Assembly (NCBI GenBank): GCA_020633055.1
Contig: JACKEJ010000007.1
Span: 734,963 to 798,962 of the forward strand
Direction: 5' to 3'
Origin: Sandaracinaceae bacterium
GTDB lineage: Bacteria > Myxococcota_A > Polyangia > Polyangiales > Houyiibacteriaceae
DNA length: 64,000 bases
In this document: positions 37,280 to 46,390 of the stretch, piece after piece
Layout of the letters: the number at the start of each line of letters is the position of its first letter
Position numbering within the stretch: the stretch's first letter is position 1
Translations under genes and position numbers: made by a program
The notes under the pieces: model-generated
What the model saw: only the letters and a program-made list of their open reading frames with translations
The model's database searches: none
What the model was told of the DNA's origin: nothing

Positions 37280-38659
37280 TCAACCGAGCGCAGCTTCCAG
37301 CGCCGCCTCCAACGTGCTCACCCCAACCACCTCCGCGCCGCTGCGTTCCGCGTCCGTCAGCCGGTCGGCGTTGAGCGCGGGCATGACCACGCGGCGGAAG
37401 CCCAACTTGCGGGCCTCGGCCACGCGCTGCGGGGCCAGCTGCACGGCGCGGATCTCCCCGGCCAGGCCAATCTCCCCGAACACGGCGACGTCCGCCGCCA
37501 CGGGGACGTCGCGGAAGCTGCTGACCGTGGCGACCGCGAGGGCCAGGTCCAGCGCGCGCTCGTCGACCCGGACGCCGCCCGCGATGCTGGCGAAAACGTC
37601 GCGGTCGAGCACGTGGAGACCCGCGCGCCGCTCGAGCACAGCCAGCAAGATCGCCAGACGGTTGGCGTCGACGCCCGAGGCCACGCGCCGCGGGGCACCA
37701 TAGGCCGCGGGGGCCACCAGCGCTTGCACCTCCACCAACAGCGGACGGCTCCCCTCGGCGGTGGGGACGATGACGGATCCGGAAGCGTTGGCCGAGCGCT
37801 CTGCCAGGAAGAGCGCGCTTGGGTCTGGGACCTCGCGCAAGCCTTCTTGCACCATCTCGAACACGCCGACCTCGTTGGCAGGGCCGAAACGGTTCTTGGT
37901 CGCGCGCACGATGCGGAAGGCGTGACTGCGGTCGCCCTCGAACGAGAGCACCGTGTCCACCAGATGCTCCAGCAGCTTTGGCCCCGCGATGGCCCCGTCC
38001 TTCGTGACGTGACCGATGAGCACGAGGCTGATGCCCTCCTGCTTGGCCAGCTCCACCAGCCGCGCCGTGACCTCGCGCAGCTGCGTGACGCTGCCCGCCG
38101 AGGACGACAAGTCGCTGGAGCGCAGGACCTGGATGGAGTCGATCACCGCGACCGCAGGGCGATCACGGCGCAACGCGGCCTCCGCGTCCTCGAGCTCGGT
38201 GCTGGCGAGGATGTCGACCTCGTCCACCCCCACCACGCCCAGGCGCCGCGCGCGCAGCGCGACCTGCGCGGCGGACTCCTCGCCGGTGACGTAGAGGGCC
38301 CGCAAGCCTTGCGCAGCGAGCGCACCGAAGGCCTGCATGACCAGCGTGGACTTGCCGATGCCGGGCTCACCCCCGAGCAGCACGACACCGCCCGCGACGG
38401 GCCCGCCGCCAAGAGCGCGGTCCAGCTCGGAGATGCCCGTGGGAATGCGCCGCGCATCGTCCGCCTGGACGTCGCGCAGCTTCTGGGGCCGCGCCTTGCC
38501 CGGTGGCGGGGCCGCGGTACGAGCTGCGCCGCTGGGCGCCACGCGCTCTTCCTCGAGCGTGTTCCACTCACCACAGCCGCCACAGCGGCCCATCCAGCGC
38601 GAAGCCACGTGGCCGCACGCGCGGCACACGAAGGCGGTCTTGGGGTTGGTCTTCTTCAC
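37280..38659 (-). CDS. radA: DNA repair protein RadA
   Basis: 459 residues from the GTG at 38659. It has the N-terminal zinc finger (CRACGHVASRWMGRCGGCGEWN), the RecA-like ATPase with GEPGIGKSTL, the RadA-specific KNRFG motif near residue 255, and the C-terminal Lon-like domain (LNADRLTDAE, VVMPALNADRL). RadA helps branch migration during recombination. The longer frame back to 38830 has no family support. A TerB-like gene lies 94 bp upstream on the same strand. Confidence 0.95.
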   Translation of the reverse strand: MKKTNPKTAFVCRACGHVASRWMGRCGGCGEWNTLEEERVAPSGAARTAAPPPGKARPQKLRDVQADDARRIPTGISELDRALGGGPVAGGVVLLGGEPGIGKSTLVMQAFGALAAQGLRALYVTGEESAAQVALRARRLGVVGVDEVDILASTELEDAEAALRRDRPAVAVIDSIQVLRSSDLSSSAGSVTQLREVTARLVELAKQEGISLVLIGHVTKDGAIAGPKLLEHLVDTVLSFEGDRSHAFRIVRATKNRFGPANEVGVFEMVQEGLREVPDPSALFLAERSANASGSVIVPTAEGSRPLLVEVQALVAPAAYGAPRRVASGVDANRLAILLAVLERRAGLHVLDRDVFASIAGGVRVDERALDLALAVATVSSFRDVPVAADVAVFGEIGLAGEIRAVQLAPQRVAEARKLGFRRVVMPALNADRLTDAERSGAEVVGVSTLEAALEAALG

Positions 38660-38753
38660 GGGGCGGTCATCGTCGCCGGGCGCGCGTGGTTGCGTCCCGC
38701 CGTGCACACGCCGGCGGCTCGGCGGGCGCACACGCGCGTGCGGTGAGCCGGGG

Positions 38754-39350
38754 TCAGGCGTCGTCCTCCGCGGGCTCGTCACCGGCGCCTTCACCCGCTT
38801 CGGCGCCCTCCGGCGCGTCACCACCTGCATCGCCCGTGTCGGGTGCCGCTGCCGCCTCGGCGGCCGCCGCCTCGCGCGCCTGCCGCGAGGCCTCGAGACG
38901 TTCCGTGAGAATGCTCCGCAGCGCCGTCAAATCGAAGCGGGCCGGGCGCTCGTCCGCGCCCAGCGCGGCAACCTCCTCGACGATCTGGTCGGCGTGCCAC
39001 CTCGGACGCTCGGGGACGGCCAGCCGGTCCCCCAGCTCCGCGAGCGCAGCCTTCTCTTCCTCCGAGACGTCGCCGTCCAGCCGCGTCATCCACGACGCGA
39101 CGGCATACACGAACAGCCGGTCCGCCTTGCTCATCCTCGAGCGGTCGATGACATCGAGCGCGACGGGCTCCTTGCACGCCGCCTCGATCTCGCCGATCTC
39201 CTCCAGCTCCAGCCCAACCTCGACGGCGGCGCTGACGATGGCGTCTGCCTCGTCCGCGTCGAGGTTTCCGTCGGCCCAACCGATGGCGGCCAGGGCCAGG
39301 AACACATCACGCCCCATCGTCGGGGTCTCTGCGCTTTCCGCTTCGCTCAT
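38754..39350 (-). CDS. TerB-like (DUF533-type) helical protein
   Basis: 198 residues. Two TerB-type acidic EF-like stretches stand out: LALAAIGWADGNLDADEADA (about 18-37) and YAVASWMTRLDGDVSEEEKA (about 82-101). The last 40 residues are Ala/Gly/Glu-rich and probably disordered. TerB-like domains bind metal or sit in stress complexes, but most family members have no known task. The ATG has GAGGAA 6 nt upstream. No partner genes of the tellurite cluster are nearby. Confidence 0.75.
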   Translation of the reverse strand: MSEAESAETPTMGRDVFLALAAIGWADGNLDADEADAIVSAAVEVGLELEEIGEIEAACKEPVALDVIDRSRMSKADRLFVYAVASWMTRLDGDVSEEEKAALAELGDRLAVPERPRWHADQIVEEVAALGADERPARFDLTALRSILTERLEASRQAREAAAAEAAAAPDTGDAGGDAPEGAEAGEGAGDEPAEDDA

Positions 39351-39418
39351 GTCGCTTCCTCACAGCCCGGCTGAGTCGGACCAGCGACCTTGTACCACAG
39401 GCCGAGGCGCGCGCGCGC

Positions 39419-41344
39419 TCAGTACTCGACGCCGAGGATGAGGCGCAGTGTCTGGGCGTTGCCCACTCCGAGCCCGGACTCCTTGAGCCCGGCGAGCGGG
39501 AAGAGGATGCCGTACTGGAACGCGGCGTAGAAGCCGTCGGTCAGGCCCGGGCCGTCCTCGCTGCGGTAGTACACCGACGCGTCCAGCTCGAGCCCCAGGT
39601 TGTTGTTGTTGCGGTCGCCATACTCGCGAATCTGCGAGGTGCGGTTGGCGCGGCTGTAGATGACGTCCACGCGAGCGCCCACGCGCTGACCGAAGGCCGT
39701 GCGCACCAAGTCGTACGAGAGGCCGGGGCGGAGGTAGTAGACGCCGCCGATGTTCCCAAGCACGTTGCGGAACAGGATGAGGTCGATGCGGTAGTTCGGG
39801 TGGAAGCCGAAGTGCGTCAGCCGCCGGTTGCCGTCCTCCTGCTGGTAGGTGTTCTCGCGGTTGGAGATGCCCCGCGCCTGCGAATCACCCGTGGCGAGAC
39901 CCGTGTCCAGGTAGATGCCGAGGGCCTCGTCCAGCAAGCGGTACTCGGCCTGGAGAGCGAAGCCACCGGAAAGAATGCGACGGTCTTCATCCCTGAACTC
40001 GGTGCGCTGGGTGTTGCGGATGCTGCCGATGTGCATGGCCGCCTCCAGCTCGAGCCGCAGATCACCCCACAAGAACTGAACCCAGACGTCCGGCGTGACC
40101 TGCCGAGCGTTGCGACGCACGAGCAAACCGTCCAGCGAACTCACTTCATCGTCGCGGTCGAGTGCAAGCTCAGACCCAAGGCGCTGCTTGCGGTACAGGA
40201 AGTACAGACCCGCGTTGAGCACCCAGTCCCCGTTGGCCAGGCGCTCCTCCTGCTCTTCCTCGCCCATACGGTAGGCCGCCAAGAACGAGAACTGGCGGAT
40301 GTCATCCGCGCCTGTAAAGTCGAACGGCACCGCGCGGAGGTTGGTGAGCGGGCTCATGACCACCCCCTCGCCCGCGAAGTCGTAGGACGCGCCGAAGAAG
40401 AGGTTGCTGTAGCGCGTGATGGCCTGGATGCGGTCGATCTCGGACGAGTAGTCGCCGTCCAAGTTGTCGCCAGCGTTGTAGAGCATCCCGAGGCCCCACT
40501 CGTGCGCCATGCGGCCGAAGCGCAGCTGTCCGAGAGCGCGATTCGTCACTTCGGCCCACGCGCGACGCACGTAGATGCTGTCGCGGAACGCGTCACCCGA
40601 ACTCGTGGAACTGACCCCCGTCGAACCAAAGTCGATGGGCGGACCGTCGACGCCGCCAGCGGGGATGCCGCCATTGATCACGCGGTCTGGAGAGCTGCCA
40701 AGCACGGCGTTGTCCAGCACGTCGATGGTCATGTGCACGCGAACGTCGTCCGAGAGCGCCAGGGTCGGCTGCAGGCGCACACGCATGTTGGCGTAGCGCA
40801 GACGGTCGGAGCGACCGCACGTGCCAGTGCCTCCTTCCATGGCCTCGCCGTTGCAGTTGCCTTCCACGCTCGCCTCGCTGGACCCGGGGACCCACAGCGA
40901 GAACGGCCAGGTGTTGCGGTGGTCCAGGAAAAAGTTGTCCTGCAGCTCGCCGCGCACGCGCAGGTAGCCGTGCAGCGTCAGCACGCTCTGCGGCGATGTC
41001 CACGCGGCGCGCGTGGGGTCGCTGGACGGGGCCGCGCTGTCGAGCAGGCTCTGGTCGTCCCCAGGCTCGGGCTCGTCCAGGGGCTCTTCCTCGGAGACGT
41101 CTTCCGGGTCTGCGACTGGCGGGCGGGTAGCGCCGCCGCCGGCGGGCTCCTCCTCCTCTTCGCCCCAGTCCTCGTCCTCTTCGTCCCAGTCCTCGTCCTC
41201 TTCGTCCCAGTCCTCGTCCTCATCGACGTCCACGTCGTCGGCGGGGTCTGCGAGCCGCGGGGTGGGTTGCGCCAAGCCCACGCTCGCCGGTGCGGCGACC
41301 AGCGCGAGGATCGAGACGATGGACAGCAGGGAATGGCGTCGCAT
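39419..41344 (-). CDS. Outer-membrane beta-barrel protein, TIGR04551-like
   Basis: 641 residues. The signal peptide (LLSIVSILALVAAPASVGLA) is followed by an acidic linker (about 37-100) with repeated DEDWDEE units, then a beta-rich region with many short amphipathic strands (LTLHGYLRVRGELQDNFFLD, VRVHMTIDVLDNAVLG, GLEL DASVYYRSEDG) and a C-terminal aromatic (LILGVEY) typical of BamA substrates. The order of motifs (GYLRVRGE, FGRMAHEWGLGML) fits the myxobacterial TIGR04551 family as I remember it; a search would settle this. Its function is unknown; a porin-like role is possible. A promoter lies just upstream. Confidence 0.7.
   Translation of the reverse strand: MRRHSLLSIVSILALVAAPASVGLAQPTPRLADPADDVDVDEDEDWDEEDEDWDEEDEDWGEEEEEPAGGGATRPPVADPEDVSEEEPLDEPEPGDDQSLLDSAAPSSDPTRAAWTSPQSVLTLHGYLRVRGELQDNFFLDHRNTWPFSLWVPGSSEASVEGNCNGEAMEGGTGTCGRSDRLRYANMRVRLQPTLALSDDVRVHMTIDVLDNAVLGSSPDRVINGGIPAGGVDGPPIDFGSTGVSSTSSGDAFRDSIYVRRAWAEVTNRALGQLRFGRMAHEWGLGMLYNAGDNLDGDYSSEIDRIQAITRYSNLFFGASYDFAGEGVVMSPLTNLRAVPFDFTGADDIRQFSFLAAYRMGEEEQEERLANGDWVLNAGLYFLYRKQRLGSELALDRDDEVSSLDGLLVRRNARQVTPDVWVQFLWGDLRLELEAAMHIGSIRNTQRTEFRDEDRRILSGGFALQAEYRLLDEALGIYLDTGLATGDSQARGISNRENTYQQEDGNRRLTHFGFHPNYRIDLILFRNVLGNIGGVYYLRPGLSYDLVRTAFGQRVGARVDVIYSRANRTSQIREYGDRNNNNLGLELDASVYYRSEDGPGLTDGFYAAFQYGILFPLAGLKESGLGVGNAQTLRLILGVEY
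41160..41222. repeat. three 21-bp tandem repeats in an acidic linker
   Basis: Three copies (41160-41180, 41181-41201, 41202-41222) differ at one base each from the middle copy. They encode the repeated acidic DEDWDEE heptads of the TIGR04551-like protein. In-frame copy-number change would alter only linker length. Confidence 0.85.
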
Positions 41345-41355
41345 AGGGTGCCCGC

Positions 41356-41384
41356 ACGTAGCATGCTGACTCCGAGCCGGTCAA
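41356..41384 (-). promoter_or_regulatory. TIGR04551-like gene promoter
   Basis: On the minus strand, TTGACC (41384-41379), 17 bp, CTACGT (41361-41356), then 11 nt to the ATG at 41344. A second TTGACC at 41411-41416 faces RNase J, but I see no good -10 for it. Confidence 0.5.
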
Positions 41385-41448
41385 TCCCGGGCCGGTCCCA
41401 CGGCGCACGGTTGACCGGGCCCCCGACCTGGGCCAAGTCGCAGCCTCT

Positions 41449-43098
41449 ATGGCTTCCCCTACCCTGCGCTTGATACCCCTCGGCGGCCTCGGCGAGATCG
41501 GCATGAACTGCATGGTCATCGAGTGCGAGGGGCGCGCGGTGGTCCTCGACTGCGGGGTCACGTTCCCCTCGAAGGAGCCTGGGGTGGACGTCATCCACGC
41601 CGACTTCGGGTACATCGAGGCCAACCGCGACCGACTGGACGCCGTCCTCATCACGCACGCGCACGAGGACCACATCGGTGCCCTGCCCTACCTGCTGCCG
41701 CTGATCCCGGGCATCCCCGTCTACGGACCCCCCTACGCGCTTCGTCACATTGCCCGGCGCCTCGAGGAGCACGGCCAGACGGCGGACCTGCGCCCCACGC
41801 GCGCGGGCCAGTCGTTCGGGGTGGGCCCGTTCGAGGTCGAGCCCTGGCGCGTGACCCACTCCATCCCGGACGCCACCGGGCTCATCCTGCGAACCCCCGC
41901 GGGGGTGGTGGTCCACAGCGGAGACTTCAAGATCGAGCAGAGCCCCGTCCCAGGTGAGGTGTTCGACGCCGCTCGGCTCCGGGCCGCGGGCGACGCCGGC
42001 GTGCGGCTGCTGCTGAGTGACTCCACCAACGTGGACCAAGAGGGGCGCGCGGGCGAAGAGCGCGACGTGGTCGAGACGCTGGACGAGGTGGTGGGCAACG
42101 CCAAGCAGCGCGTGTGCGTGGCCGTCTTCGCCTCCAACGTGCACCGGCTGAACGCCGTCATCGCCGCAGCCAAGAAGCACCGTCGGCGGATCTGCCTGCT
42201 GGGCCGCAGCCTGGACAACCACGCGGCCGTGTCCCGCGAGCTGGGCCTCATCCCGCCCGCCGACGCGCTCTTCGTGGCGCCCGAGATGGCGCGCTCCATC
42301 CCGCGCGACGAGCTGATCGTGGTAGCGACTGGCACACAGGGAGAGGACCGCGCGGCGCTCGGGCGCATCGCGCGCGGAGACCACCGGCACATGGCCCTCG
42401 AGCCGGGTGACGAGGTGGTGCTGAGCTCGCGCGTGATCCCGGGGCACGAGCAGCAGGTGTTCGACCTCATCAACAGCCTCGAGCGGCGCGGCATCATCGT
42501 GCACCACCGGCGCAGTCGCTCGGGTGTGCACGTCTCGGGGCACGCGTGCCGCGAGGAGCAGCGCGAGCTCATCCGCCTGGTGCGGCCACGGGCGTTCTTG
42601 CCCGTGCACGGCACGCGCTACCACCTGCGCCTGCACGCCGAGCTGGCTGCCGCCGAAGGCGTGGCCGAGACGGTGGTCGTCGAGAACGGCAGCATCGTCG
42701 AGTGCGACGACGACGGACTGCGCGAGGCGGGGCACGTGCGCGCCGGCCGCGTGTTCCGAGAGCGGGGGCGCAGCGTGGAGCCGGCCGTCCTCATGGACCG
42801 CGAGCTGATGGCGTCGCTGGGCCTCGTGATCGCCAGCCTGCCGATCGACGACGAGGGGGAGCTGGTGGGGCCGCCCAAGGTCGTGTCCCGTGGCCTGTTT
42901 GCGCACGGCGACCGCGAGGGCGACGCGCTGATGGCCCGCGCGGCGCGCTTCGTGGACGACGAGATCGAGCGCTACGACCCCGTGGGGGCCGAGGCCCTCG
43001 AAGACCAGGCCCGGCGCTCGCTGAAGCGCTTCTTCGGCCGCGAGCTGAACAAGAAGCCGCTGGTCATGGCCACCACCGTTTCCGTCGAGCTGGACTGA
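41449..43098 (+). CDS. rnj: Ribonuclease J
   Basis: 549 residues. The beta-lactamase-fold metal motif HAHEDHIGALPYLL is near residue 64, followed by SGDFKIEQSP, LLLSDSTNVDQEG, the beta-CASP block (SRVIPGHEQQVF, GVHVSGHACREEQ) and PVHGTRYHL. RNase J degrades and matures RNA by endo- and 5'-exonuclease action in the cytosol. The ATG at 41449 gives the standard start (TLRLIPLGGLGEIGMNCMVIE). The lipoprotein gene follows only 2 bp after the stop. Confidence 0.95.
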   Translation: MASPTLRLIPLGGLGEIGMNCMVIECEGRAVVLDCGVTFPSKEPGVDVIHADFGYIEANRDRLDAVLITHAHEDHIGALPYLLPLIPGIPVYGPPYALRHIARRLEEHGQTADLRPTRAGQSFGVGPFEVEPWRVTHSIPDATGLILRTPAGVVVHSGDFKIEQSPVPGEVFDAARLRAAGDAGVRLLLSDSTNVDQEGRAGEERDVVETLDEVVGNAKQRVCVAVFASNVHRLNAVIAAAKKHRRRICLLGRSLDNHAAVSRELGLIPPADALFVAPEMARSIPRDELIVVATGTQGEDRAALGRIARGDHRHMALEPGDEVVLSSRVIPGHEQQVFDLINSLERRGIIVHHRRSRSGVHVSGHACREEQRELIRLVRPRAFLPVHGTRYHLRLHAELAAAEGVAETVVVENGSIVECDDDGLREAGHVRAGRVFRERGRSVEPAVLMDRELMASLGLVIASLPIDDEGELVGPPKVVSRGLFAHGDREGDALMARAARFVDDEIERYDPVGAEALEDQARRSLKRFFGRELNKKPLVMATTVSVELD

Positions 43099-43100
43099 GC

Positions 43101-44486
43101 ATGTCGGTCCCGAGCGCCACCTCCATGGTCCACCTCTCCCATCCCCGCCCCCTTCGCCTCGCCCCCTTCGCGCTCACCTGGGTGGCGCTGCTCACGCTCG
43201 CGCTCGGCCTCGTCGGCTGTGGTGGCCGCGCTCCCACGGGCGAGCCCGCCCACGGCACGAGCGGGCAGGAGGGCCAAGAGGACCCGTCGCTGGCGGGCGT
43301 GTCCCGCGCACCGACCGACCAAGAACGCCGCATCATCCAAGGGCTGATGCGCGACGCGAGCCGCGTGCGGAACCTCGCGTTCCTGCACGAGGTCCCCACC
43401 GAGATCCAGGACGAGGCGCGCATCCGAGCCTTCGTCGAGGCCGACATCGAGCCCGACGAGCTGGCCGAGTCGCGCGACCTCTATACGTCGCTCGGCCTGC
43501 TGCCCGACGACGTCGATCTCGAGGCGCTGCTGCTCGAGGTGCTGGGCGAGCAGATCGTGGGCTACTACGACCCCGATGGGGGGCGCCTGGTGGTACGTGA
43601 CGACGTCATGCGCTCGCTCGCCGCGAGCTCGGTGGACGAGGCGCGCGTGGTGCTGGTGCACGAGTTGGTGCACGCGCTACAGGACCAACACCTGGCGCTT
43701 GGCGCGCTCAACGACCAGGAGCGAGACACGGACCCAGACAACGCCTACCGCGCGCTCGTGGAAGGCGACGCCACGCTGGCGATGATGGCCTACGTCCTGG
43801 CGGCCCAAGGGACTGATCTGGCAAACATCACGGGCCAGCCGGACATCCTCCGGCGCTTCTTCGACGCGGCTCCCAATGCGGGTGCCGACGCGCTCGGCCG
43901 CGCGCCCGCCATCCTGCGCGTGACGCTGATGGCCCCCTACACCGCGGGCGCCATCTTCTGCGGCGACCAGCACCGCATTGCGGGCTGGCCGAGCGTGGAC
44001 GCGGCACACCGGACGCTGCCCGTCACCACCGAGCACGTGCTGCACCCCGACAAGTACGCGGCAGGCGAGCTGCCGGACACCATCACGTTGCCGCGGGCGA
44101 CGTCCCTCGAGGCCCTTGGCTTCGTCCGCACGCAGGAGGACACGCTGGGCGAGCTCGAGCTCTCCATCTACCTGGCGCAGGGCACGTCGAGCGATCAGGA
44201 CCTCACCGCAGCCGCCGGCTGGTCGGGAGACCGCTTGGCCATCTACGGACGAGCGGACGCCCCCTCCGCGGTGGTCTGGTGGACCAGCTGGGACACGGAG
44301 CAGGACGCGCGCGAAGCCGAGGTGGCCGCTCGGCGCGCCGGGGCCGAGACCGAAGGTAGCGTCGTACTCCGCGAGGGGCGCGCCGTGCTGATCCTGCGCC
44401 ACGTCCCCACGGCGGGCAGCGGCGAGATCGTCGCGGCCTTCTCCGCCTTCGCGCGGGCCCTCCCGGCGACGCCACCCCGGCGCTGA
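43101..44486 (+). CDS. Lipoprotein with HExxH zinc-protease motif
   Basis: 461 residues from the ATG at 43101. A membrane-type signal ends in a lipobox (LALGLVGC) near residue 40. The central motif VLVHELVHALQDQH contains a zincin HExxH, and EGDATLAMMAYVL lies about 30 residues downstream, where the third zinc ligand would be. The rest is mixed alpha-beta with no name I can give. It may be a periplasmic or surface metallopeptidase. It follows RNase J by 2 bp, so it is likely in the same transcript, without obvious functional reason. An in-frame ATG a few codons on is a second start option. Confidence 0.75.
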   Translation: MSVPSATSMVHLSHPRPLRLAPFALTWVALLTLALGLVGCGGRAPTGEPAHGTSGQEGQEDPSLAGVSRAPTDQERRIIQGLMRDASRVRNLAFLHEVPTEIQDEARIRAFVEADIEPDELAESRDLYTSLGLLPDDVDLEALLLEVLGEQIVGYYDPDGGRLVVRDDVMRSLAASSVDEARVVLVHELVHALQDQHLALGALNDQERDTDPDNAYRALVEGDATLAMMAYVLAAQGTDLANITGQPDILRRFFDAAPNAGADALGRAPAILRVTLMAPYTAGAIFCGDQHRIAGWPSVDAAHRTLPVTTEHVLHPDKYAAGELPDTITLPRATSLEALGFVRTQEDTLGELELSIYLAQGTSSDQDLTAAAGWSGDRLAIYGRADAPSAVVWWTSWDTEQDAREAEVAARRAGAETEGSVVLREGRAVLILRHVPTAGSGEIVAAFSAFARALPATPPRR

Positions 44487-44505
44487 GGTGTGATAGATCG
44501 GGGCG

Positions 44506-44958
44506 ATGAAACGTCGCTCCTGGGACCAGTACTTCATGGCCATCGCGCGTGAGGTGGCCACCCGCGCCACCTGCGACCGCAAGCACGTGGGGGCCGTCAT
44601 CGTGCGGGACAAGACCATCTTGTCCACCGGCTACAACGGCTCGATGCGCGGCCTGCCGCACTGCGACGAGGTGGGCCACATGATGGAGGACGGCCACTGC
44701 GTGCGGACCCTGCACGCGGAGAACAACGCCATCATCCAGGCCGCCAAGAACGGCGTGGCGATCGACGGCGCGACCATCTACGTGACGGCGAGTCCCTGCT
44801 GGAACTGCTTCAAGGCCGTCTGCAACGCGGGCCTCGTGCGCGTGGTGTTCGGCGAGTTCTACCGCGACCAGCGCATCTTCGAGACCGCCAAGCTGGTGGG
44901 CATCGAGCTGGTCGCGCTGCCCGTGGAAGAAGCGGGGAACGACACCGCACCCGCTTGA
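44506..44958 (+). CDS. dCMP deaminase
   Basis: 150 residues. The cytidine-deaminase zinc site is complete: LHAENNAI (His and catalytic Glu) and ASPCWNCFKAV (PCxxC). The N-terminal WDQYFMAIAREVATRATCDRKHVGAVIV is the dCMP-deaminase type, as in ComEB. The enzyme makes dUMP for thymidylate synthesis. The ATG has a GGGG 2-3 nt too close for an ideal site, and a GATAGA 9 nt upstream may be a -10 box, so the start of transcription is uncertain. The next gene (tig) uses a promoter whose -35 overlaps this stop codon. Confidence 0.93.
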   Translation: MKRRSWDQYFMAIAREVATRATCDRKHVGAVIVRDKTILSTGYNGSMRGLPHCDEVGHMMEDGHCVRTLHAENNAIIQAAKNGVAIDGATIYVTASPCWNCFKAVCNAGLVRVVFGEFYRDQRIFETAKLVGIELVALPVEEAGNDTAPA

Positions 44959-44983
44959 CCCACCCCGAGCAGGAGGGTAAGCA
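44955..44983 (+). promoter_or_regulatory. tig-clpP promoter
   Basis: TTGACC (44955-44960, overlapping the dCMP deaminase stop), exactly 17 bp, TAAGCA (44978-44983). The leader to the tig ATG is about 75 nt. A nearby TTGACA at 44998 has no matching -10. Confidence 0.55.
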
Positions 44984-45064
44984 CCCCGACCCGCCGTTTG
45001 ACACGACACTCCGTCGTGCACCGCGCGTCGCGTCCGTTTCTTCCCGCAGGAGCCCGTTCGAAAG

Positions 45065-46390
45065 ATGAAGTCGCAGGTCAGCGAGATCAGCCCAGTGCTC
45101 GTCGAAGTCAAGGTGGAGGTCCCCTGGGAGACCGTGAAGGAGGACCTGGACAAGACCTTCCTGCTCGTGGGGCGCGAGGCCCGCGTCAAGGGCTTCCGCC
45201 CCGGCAAGGTGCCGCCCGCCATCGTGCGCAAGCTCTTCGGGCCGCGCGTCAACGCGGACGTGGCCGCCAACCTGGTCAGCCGCTCGCTGATCAAGGCGGT
45301 CGAGGAGCACTCGCTGCAGCTGTGCGGTGAGCCGGACTACGGCGACCTGGCCGAGATCACGGCCGGTCAGCCCTTCTCGTTCGCGGCCAAGCTCGAGGTG
45401 CGCCCCACCATCGACAAGGTCGAGTTCGACAAGCTCGAGGTCTACAAGGAGGAGGTCGCCGTGACCGACGCCGAGGTGGACGAAGAGGTCGAGCGGCGCC
45501 GCAAGTGGGCCATCGAGTACAGCGCCCCCGAGCCCATGCGCCCGGCCAAGAACGACGACCGCCTGGGCGTGTCCTACTCGGTCACGGTGGACGGCGAGGA
45601 GGAGCCCGCGTTCTCCAACGAGGACAACGAGATCGTCCTGGGCGCCGAGGGCCTGCTCAAGGAGTTCCAGGAGGGCCTCCTGGGCAAGCAGCCGGGCGAC
45701 GACGTCACGCTCGAGATCGCCTACCCCGAGGAGCACACCAACGAGAAGCTGCGCGGCAAGACCGCCGTGTTCTCGGTCAAGGTGCTGCGCGTGGAGGAGC
45801 CGCACCTGCCCGAGCTCAACGACGAGTGGGCCAAGGAGCACGACTTCGACACGGTCGCCGACCTGCGCGCCGGCCTGCGCAAGCAGCTCGAGGAGACGCG
45901 CACCAAGCGCGCCCGCAACGAGACGCGCGATCAGCTCATCGAGGCCCTCGTCGCTCGTAACGCCATCGAGGTCCCGCCGTCCATGGTGAAGCAACAAGAG
46001 CAATCCATGGTGTACGAGTTCGCCCAGTTCCTGCAGTACTCCGGCGGCATGGGCCCCGGCGGCCTGCCCGAGAACTTCTTCGACGACCTGAAGGAGCGCG
46101 CCGCGAAGCGCGTGCGTGGTGGCCTCTTGCTGAGCGCCATCGCCCGCCTCGAGAACATCGCGGTGGAGAAGGCCGACGTGGACGCCAAGCTGGCCGAGAT
46201 CGCCGAGAAGACCGGCAAGCACGTGGCCAAGGTGCGCGCGGACTACCAGGGTGAGAAGCTCGACCAGCTCGAGAACGAAATCTTGAACGACAAGCTGCTT
46301 TCCCTTCTAGAGTCCAAGGCCAAGGTCAAGAAGGGCAAGCGTCCGGAGCCCGAGAAGAGCGCAGCCAGCGCGGAGAGTGAGCCTGCATGA
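45065..46390 (+). CDS. tig: Trigger factor
   Basis: 441 residues. The ribosome-binding tail with VKGFRPGKVPPAIVRKLFG near residue 38 (family FRxGxxP motif), the FKBP-type domain (about 165-250: LGVSYSVTVDGEEEPAFSNED, EFQEGLLGKQPGDDVTLE), and the long helical C-terminal domain are all present. It holds nascent chains at the ribosome exit. It starts the tig-clpP pair; clpP overlaps its stop by 4 bp (ATGA). clpX and lon follow, so folding and proteolysis are clustered. Confidence 0.95.
   Translation: MKSQVSEISPVLVEVKVEVPWETVKEDLDKTFLLVGREARVKGFRPGKVPPAIVRKLFGPRVNADVAANLVSRSLIKAVEEHSLQLCGEPDYGDLAEITAGQPFSFAAKLEVRPTIDKVEFDKLEVYKEEVAVTDAEVDEEVERRRKWAIEYSAPEPMRPAKNDDRLGVSYSVTVDGEEEPAFSNEDNEIVLGAEGLLKEFQEGLLGKQPGDDVTLEIAYPEEHTNEKLRGKTAVFSVKVLRVEEPHLPELNDEWAKEHDFDTVADLRAGLRKQLEETRTKRARNETRDQLIEALVARNAIEVPPSMVKQQEQSMVYEFAQFLQYSGGMGPGGLPENFFDDLKERAAKRVRGGLLLSAIARLENIAVEKADVDAKLAEIAEKTGKHVAKVRADYQGEKLDQLENEILNDKLLSLLESKAKVKKGKRPEPEKSAASAESEPA

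Noticed and set aside
41411..41439. RNase J promoter at TTGACC 41411
   Set aside because: No acceptable -10 at 16-18 bp (CAAGTC). The -35 alone is not enough.
40978..42906. 642-residue minus-strand frame across TIGR04551-like and rnj genes
   Set aside because: It crosses two real genes on opposite strands, and its translation is shadow-like.
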